From contig JAKOGH010000137.1 of the NCBI GenBank assembly GCA_024811115.1, forward strand, positions 1-12,822: DNA of 12,822 nt, given 5' to 3'. Position numbers and translations under genes: made by a program. Shown piece after piece: positions 8,254-12,822 of the stretch (position 1 is its first letter; each line of letters starts with the position of its first letter). This DNA is from Terana coerulea. Taxonomy: Eukaryota > Basidiomycota > Agaricomycetes > Polyporales > Phanerochaetaceae. A model generated the notes under the pieces. The model was not told the origin of the DNA. It did not search any database and worked only from the letters and a program-made list of their open reading frames with translations.

Positions 8254-8547
8254 TTGCCCCCTCACACTGACAACGTTCCCCCCGCTACGACCCCTTATTT
8301 TGACAGCGTACTACGCCCGCTACGCCTCTCTGGCCGTCAGCTCCCGGGACCCGTCGGCTGGCCCATCGTCGGTGCACCCCGTCCCTCTTCCTTTTCTTCC
8401 CGCCCTTCCGGCACTACTTACTCCCCATATGTGGGTGGCAGGCAGCACCTTCGCGGCCGAAAAACCCTTCCGCTTGACGTGGTTCGTGCTGCCGCCGCGC
8501 GTGCGATGCTCTTCGACACCTTCGTCGTCGTGGGCGATCCGTGTTAA
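8254..8547 (+). other. possible P450 N-terminal relic
   Basis: A 97-codon frame contains RQLPGPVGWPIVGA (8335-8376), close to the proline-rich hinge LPPGPxGWPIVGN of fungal P450s. Further on, FVVVGDP (ending about 8544) loosely recalls the first beta strand of the fold. No membrane anchor precedes it, the spacing is longer than usual, and a stop follows. The retrotransposon LTR lies about 50 bp beyond. It may be a remnant of a P450 cut off by that insertion, or coincidence in a Pro/Arg-rich frame. Confidence 0.25.
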
Positions 8548-8598
8548 GACCAAAGGTCGTTGCGCAATGAGCTGGACGCTCAATGCGACTCTGAGGGC

Positions 8599-8902
8599 TA
8601 TTACAGAGGTTTCCCTCTAGCACGCAGAGACTGACCAGAGATATCAATGTTAATAAACAAGGAGATCGCAGTTAAGGCTATGAAGCCTTGACTGGTCGAT
8701 CTTTATACTACTGTACAAGATGGTGGCATGAGAGCATACTACGTATCCGTACTAGTGTTGAGACTAGTAGATGAGTCTGGGCAGGGCGCAGGGGTGCATG
8801 CGCTGGCTGAGTCATAGGGCACAGGGCGAGGTGAGTCATGAGTCGCGAACTGAGCCAATATTGCTAATCGTTCGAATAAAAGAAATAATTCTGTCCGTAA
8901 CA
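8599..8902 (-). repeat. putative 3' long terminal repeat
   Basis: On the minus strand it starts TGTTACGG directly after a purine-rich tract and ends at GTAATA, which would be one base from GTAACA, the inverted match to TGTTAC (304 bp). A TATA box sits inside. A small hairpin (AGAGG, GAAA, CCTCT) lies just before the proposed end. The 5' LTR is not in the window for comparison: the start is fairly secure, the end tentative. Confidence 0.6.
8701..8707 (-). promoter_or_regulatory. TATA box inside the LTR
   Basis: The minus strand reads AGTATAAAGATC, about 195 bp into the putative LTR. This suits the U3 core promoter, with R starting some 25-30 bp further on. Confidence 0.45.
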
Positions 8903-8915
8903 TTACCCCCTATCC
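8903..8915 (-). other. polypurine tract (plus-strand primer site)
   Basis: GGATAGGGGGTAA on the minus strand abuts the TGTTACGG start of the LTR. A G-rich purine run directly before the 3' LTR is the usual Ty3/Gypsy primer for second-strand DNA synthesis. It lies about 24 bp after the last stop codon of the gag-like region. Confidence 0.6.
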
Positions 8916-8938
8916 AGTCTGAAAGTCCCCAACTTTCT

Positions 8939-10134
8939 TCAACTATAGTAACGTCCCTGGTCGTAGGTTGGGTCTTTGTCGATCTCGTACTCGGGAGTAG
9001 GAACGCGCGGTCGAGTTGTGTACTGCGTGGGGCAATCTTTTGTGTAGTGGCCGGGCTTGTATTGGTGGCATTTCCAGCAACGATATTGGTTGCACCATGC
9101 GCCCCAGTGTCCCTATTCTCCACAAATCATGCATGTGTCGTTGGGTTTGGGTCGATGGGAGTAGGGGCGAGAATCGTGTGTTCGGTGGCGGTGTTGAGGG
9201 GATGGTTGGCGAGGTGGACGGCGAGCCTACCAGCATGGTTGCCGACGTGGAACCCGACCCAGTGCGGTTGACTTTGTACCACATGTTCTTGTGCCCTTAA
9301 GGGTTAGGGAGCCAGGTGCTGTCGATTGACCTTGAAACGCATGTCCTATCCTCCTCCCGGCGCATTCCCTAGTGTGTCGTGGTTGCATGACTGGGGTAGA
9401 CGTGGGTTGAGAGATGAGCGAAGGATGGGCGGGTCGAGGTGCAATGGGAGGGAACATTGGTTTCTTGATTGTCCACTTGGACCCAGAGGTGTCGGTGTCG
9501 GCGGGTTTGGCGGTACAACCAGTGAGGGAACAGGTTGCCCTAGGACCTTCATGAGCTCGTCAAGGCCTTGATGACCTCGGGATGAACTTCGTAGTCTTCA
9601 AACGGTTCACATTTCATCGGCTGCTTGCCCTGTCTCTTTGCCTCCTTCTGCCGTCTCCGCTTCTCTCGCTTCGCTGTCTTTGGCCTCGCGCGCGAGGGGT
9701 CAGAGCTGCTCTTGCTCATTGGAAGTGATCCAGATGGCGTGCTTCGGCTCTGGCGTGGATAAGGATACGACGAGGAGTAAAATCGGAGAAGAGCTCATCT
9801 CCATCTGGAACAAGGACGGGTTTGCGAACGCACTGCGAGAGCCTCGATGAGTCGTTGCTTGTGTTGCTTGGCCTCGTCTCCTTGGACGTAGTCGAGCGAT
9901 GACTGTCCTCGTTGAAGTCTGGAGAATATTCGTTGATATGAGTATCGTATCTATAATATTCGAGTAGAGACTGAATGAGGTTTCCTGGTTCTCGCGATTC
10001 GACAAGGACGGGTCCGGAAACTTCTGAGATAAGGGAAGGGTGAAGTCCTTGGTAGAATTGGCGGTGCCAATCCAGCGGTTGACGGTGTTAGCAATGGGTT
10101 GAAGTGTAGCATTGCGAGTGGGGGCTGATGACAT
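8939..10134 (-). pseudogene. gag-like zinc-knuckle region downstream of pol, decayed
   Basis: Starts at an ATG 19 nt after the chromodomain stop. The first frame begins MSSAPTRNATLQPIANTVNR and runs to a stop near 9700, but readings such as IQSLLEYYRYDTHINEYSPD in another frame look more protein-like from about residue 55, indicating a frameshift. A Glu/Arg-rich and then Pro-rich part follows. Two cysteine-histidine knuckles end the region (9032-9133): CX2CX4HX4C, with an in-frame TAG at 9113-9115, then CX2CX6HX4C (CWKCHQYKPGHYTKDC). The last stop is TGA at 8939-8941. Zinc knuckles of this kind mark nucleocapsid parts of Gag. I do not recognise the N-terminal part. It could be a true gag in an unusual place, an extra RNA-binding ORF, or the product of recombination between copies. 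Confidence 0.65.
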
Positions 10135-10153
10135 GTTCAGAGTGCGGGTTGGT

Positions 10154-11769
10154 TTAGAGGAGTGTTGAGAGGATGAGAATGGTGGCCAAGTGCTGAGTCT
10201 TCTTATACTTGGTGAGGATCTCTGACGCCCGCCCAAGCTCATCCTTAGTCATCCATTGGTTTTCTTTGTCGGACTGCCCTTTCCATTTGACTAGGTACTG
10301 CGTGTTGTTTCTACGTCTACGATGATTCAGGATGGCTTCGACTTTGTACATCTCCTGACTGTCTACGAGATCTGGCGGTGGGATTTCGAAGTTAGGTCCG
10401 TGCTGCTCTGTCTTCCGATAAAAGGTCAGCAGGGATGCGTGGAAGGTGTCGTGGCACTTCATCCTTTTTGGTAGGGCCAGCTGATAGACCACGGGGATAG
10501 AATTTTCTTGATTTTGAATGGTCCTTCTCGTTTCGGTGATAGCTTTCGGTTGGGATACTCTGTGTTTAGGTTCCTTATATCAAGCCAGACCTTCTGACCT
10601 TGGGTAAAGGGTTTGAACTGACCCCGTGTCTTTCTTATCATGAATTGCACTGCCATGAGGGCTGCAGCTGCTTCTTCTTTGCCTTGCTGTGATCTTCCAT
10701 CCAAATCTGGGTGGTAGGGACGGTTGATGATTCAAACGCTATAGGAATTGCTTTGGGATGGGATCTGTGCATGAGGAAGAAGGGGAATGTTTCGTTGCAG
10801 AATGTTCTTGATTATTGTGTGCGAATTCAGCATCAGCCAGATAGTCTACCCATTCAGTAAGGTGTGCGTGGCAGAAGATGCGAAGGTAGGTTTCGAGTTC
10901 TTGGTTAACTCGTTCTGTTTCTCTATCTGTCTGGGGGTGATAGGTAGTGGACATGCTCCTTTTGACTCTAGGAGTCTCCAAAGTTCCTCCATGACCTTCG
11001 ATGCGAATTGGGGGCCTCTGTCTGATAGGAATTTGTCGGACATGCCGAATCGCTTGTAGACGTGGTCGGTGGTAGAGTTTCGCTGTTCCTATAGCATCTA
11101 TTTCCTTCGTACATGGGATAACAATTACCCCTTTGTAGCATCGTGGTTGACCACAACCATTACTGAGTCTTTTCCTTCAGCTTCGGGAGTGCCGAGATGA
11201 AGTCACACGTTACAAAAGCGAATGGATGTCCTCTATGTTCTGGTTTCAATGGTGTTAATGGTGGGATCGCGGGATGTGTGTTGACTTTCATTTGTTGGCA
11301 AAGAGCGCATCCTTTTACCGAATTGTCCTACAAATGCTGCCATTCCTGGCCAGTAGTAGTCTCGACGCAAGAGTTCCAATGTTTTGTACTTTTCCCGGAT
11401 GTCCTGATGACTGGGCTTCATGATATAGGTCTACAATGTCAGTTCGGAGGTCTTTGTTACTTGGTACGTAGCATTTGCTGTTGAACATGAGTAGTCTGTT
11501 TTGCATGGTCCAGTCTGTCTTGTTTGTACGCCTAGGTTTCCTGTCTTCCTTCGGCTACTTCCATGGCTTTGAGCCCGTATTCGTCGTCACCTAGTGCTAT
11601 ACAAATTCGATCTCCCATGACGTAGTCGGTGGTAATTGTGCTTCGGATGTTCTGGAACCACTGGATGTTGGCTAGGATAGATGATTGGGGAGTACTATCG
11701 CGTCTGCAAACAGTTCTGCCCTGGGAGGAGTGTTTCGTCCTCATTATCGTGATCTGAGTCGTCGAGATG
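10154..11769 (-). pseudogene. Ty3/Gypsy integrase with C-terminal chromodomain, frameshifted
   Basis: Zinc finger of the HHCC type: histidines in LYHEAQSSGHPGK (about 11380-11430) and the CxxC pair of CALC at 11298-11309. The catalytic core keeps all three acidic residues: Asp in TCDFI, Asp in SDRGPQF (about 11010-11035) and Glu in ETERVNQ (about 10900-10925). It is split over several frames with stops between. The GPF module reads KLSPKREGPFKI (about 10520-10560). The chromodomain, YKVEAILNHRR with QYLVKWKG (about 10200-10350), normally binds methylated histone H3 and directs insertion to heterochromatin. The last frame ends with TAA at 10154-10156. At least four frame changes make it non-functional. 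Confidence 0.93.
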
Positions 11770-12822
11770 TCCTAGGCGTGATATCGTGTCGGATTGCACC
11801 AGGGTGGGACCTTTGCAATATTCGAGTTTCATGTTAAAGTCCGACAAAAACAGTTTCCATCGTGCTTGTCTTCGGTTTAATTGTCGGGCGGACTGGAAAT
11901 ACGTGAGATTCTTGTGGTCTGTGAGTACTGCATCGGATGGAGAGATCCGTGAATGTAGTGTCTCCATTCCTCGAGAGCTCATACTATTCCGAATAGTTCA
12001 CAGTCGTAGATTTCGTAGTTCCGTTCTGGTTGACTAAAACTTTTTGACAGGTATGCCACTGGATGCCAATCTCCGTTTTCGTCTAGTTGTCGCAGTACCC
12101 CTCCCGTCACAAATTTAGATGCGTCTGATTCGATGAGGAAGGGTTTAGACATGTCGGTAATATGAGGACTGGCTGACGAGGCGAACCGTTGTTTCAAAGT
12201 TTCAACGGCTTCCTGGCATTCTGTTGACCAATTCCAAGCTATTCCTTTTCTAGTGAGCTTGTTTAAGGGTCGCGCGAGGTTGGAAAAAGTGACTGATGAA
12301 GCGTCTGTAGAAATTGCCAAATCCGAGAAAGGCTCGTACTTGCTTTACCGCAGGTGCCAGCCAGTCAATTATTCCCTGAATTTTCGCTTGGTCCATAAGG
12401 ACTTTATTATACCGGATGATTACCCCTAAGAAGTCTACTTCTTCGACGTCGAATGCGCATTTCTCGAGTTTGCAATAAAGATCGCTATCGTCCAGTTTCT
12501 TCAGTACTCGTTTGGTTCGCTCTGCGTGTTGTTCTGCATCTTTGGAATGAAGCATCATGTCATCCATGTAGATAGTTAACCATCCTTCATCAACTTCATC
12601 ACGGAATATGTGGTCCATCATCGCCTTGGAAAGTTGCCGGGAGTTGCACATGCCGAAAAAACATAACCATTGGTTCGAATAACCCTTGATTAGTTTTAAA
12701 CGCTCTCCTTCCATTGGATCACCATCCTTATCTCGATGTTGTTGTACCCAGCCCTGAGATTGAGCTTGGTAAAAATCGTTGGATCCAGAGTTTGTCGATG
12801 AGTTCGCCAATGAGAGGTAGCG
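11770..12822 (-). pseudogene. Ty3/Gypsy reverse transcriptase and RNase H, partial and frameshifted
   Basis: The reverse transcriptase is cut by the window edge. Its catalytic YMDD is at 12559-12570, within IYMDDMMLHSKD, and FLGFGNFYRRFI marks the thumb/connection. Further 5', the familiar residues FTKLNLRAGYNNI and FKTNQGLFEP appear only in other frames, so several 1-nt indels have accumulated. RNase H follows in a new frame: IESDASKFVTGGVL (Asp near 12125), ERNYEIYDCEL (active-site Glu), and TDHKNLTYFQSARQLNRRQARW. No protease is visible, as expected this far downstream. Confidence 0.93.

Larger units (their letters stand above)
5827..8598. other. intergenic stretch with no recognisable gene
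   Basis: About 2.8 kb between the UbiA start and the putative LTR. I translated conspicuous stretches on both strands and found no conserved family. Open frames are short (up to about 167 codons), overlap on opposite strands and lack convincing splice patterns. The part next to 5826 is C/T-rich on the minus strand and should be the UbiA promoter and 5' UTR. GTGAGT-like minus-strand sites (for example near 6730) exist but do not join into a plausible protein. Confidence 0.5.
8599..12822 (-). mobile_element. decayed Ty3/Gypsy chromovirus retrotransposon, 3' part
   Basis: Read on the minus strand from the window edge: reverse transcriptase (partial), RNase H, integrase with zinc finger, catalytic core and GPF module, chromodomain, a gag-like region with zinc knuckles, a polypurine tract and a putative LTR. 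The RT-RNase H-IN order and the chromodomain define a chromovirus. Repeated 1-nt frameshifts and stops mean it encodes no functional proteins. The 5' LTR, primer-binding site, any normal 5' gag, and protease lie beyond the window or are missing. Confidence 0.95.

Noticed and set aside
8939..10156. tandem copy of the retrotransposon explaining gag after pol
   Set aside because: A tandem copy would place an LTR and leader between the chromodomain and gag; only 19 nt lie there. A deletion exactly removing them is possible but less simple, so it stays as an alternative only.
12664..12684. GGTTCGAATAACC resembling a tRNA B box
   Set aside because: It is part of the reverse transcriptase coding sequence (the LFEP region) and has no surrounding tRNA structure.

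Overview
The window is about 12.8 kb of nuclear DNA from a filamentous fungus, most likely a GC-rich basidiomycete (Agaricomycete). This rests on 50-100 nt spliceosomal introns with CTGAC/CTNAY branch sites, a multi-exon fungal P450, a UbiA prenyltransferase gene, and a decayed chromodomain-bearing Ty3/Gypsy element whose residues resemble Agaricomycete copies. The assignment comes from family resemblance, not a database search.

Positions 1-5.8 kb, all minus strand: an apparently intact 11-exon cytochrome P450 (102-2332, 515 aa predicted) lies downstream of a UbiA-type prenyltransferase gene (3488-5826). Together they look like part of an oxidised prenylated-aromatic (meroterpenoid or quinone) locus. 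The UbiA gene still shows both Asp-rich motifs and nearly every exon junction, but exon 3 holds two separate terminal-inverted-repeat transposons. One is 720 bp, Mutator-like, with 187-bp inverted repeats and a 9-bp target duplication (4045-4764). The other is 348 bp, with CATCAG termini, a 2-bp duplication and a 38-bp perfect palindrome (4848-5195). Removing each with one target copy rejoins conserved UbiA residues, so the gene was functional before the insertions. Exon 3 may also carry a 1-nt frameshift.

Positions 5.8-8.6 kb: about 2.8 kb with no gene I can recognise. It has a good TATA element near 7550 and a short P450 N-terminus-like peptide near 8335-8376, directly next to the retrotransposon.

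Positions 8.6-12.8 kb: the 3' part of a minus-strand Ty3/Gypsy chromovirus. In transcription order it holds a partial reverse transcriptase, RNase H, integrase and chromodomain, then a second gag-like region ending in two CCHC zinc knuckles, then a polypurine tract and a putative 304-bp 3' LTR. Many 1-nt frameshifts and stops show it is dead. A zinc-knuckle (gag-like) region between pol and the 3' LTR, starting 19 nt after the pol stop, is the most unusual arrangement in the window.
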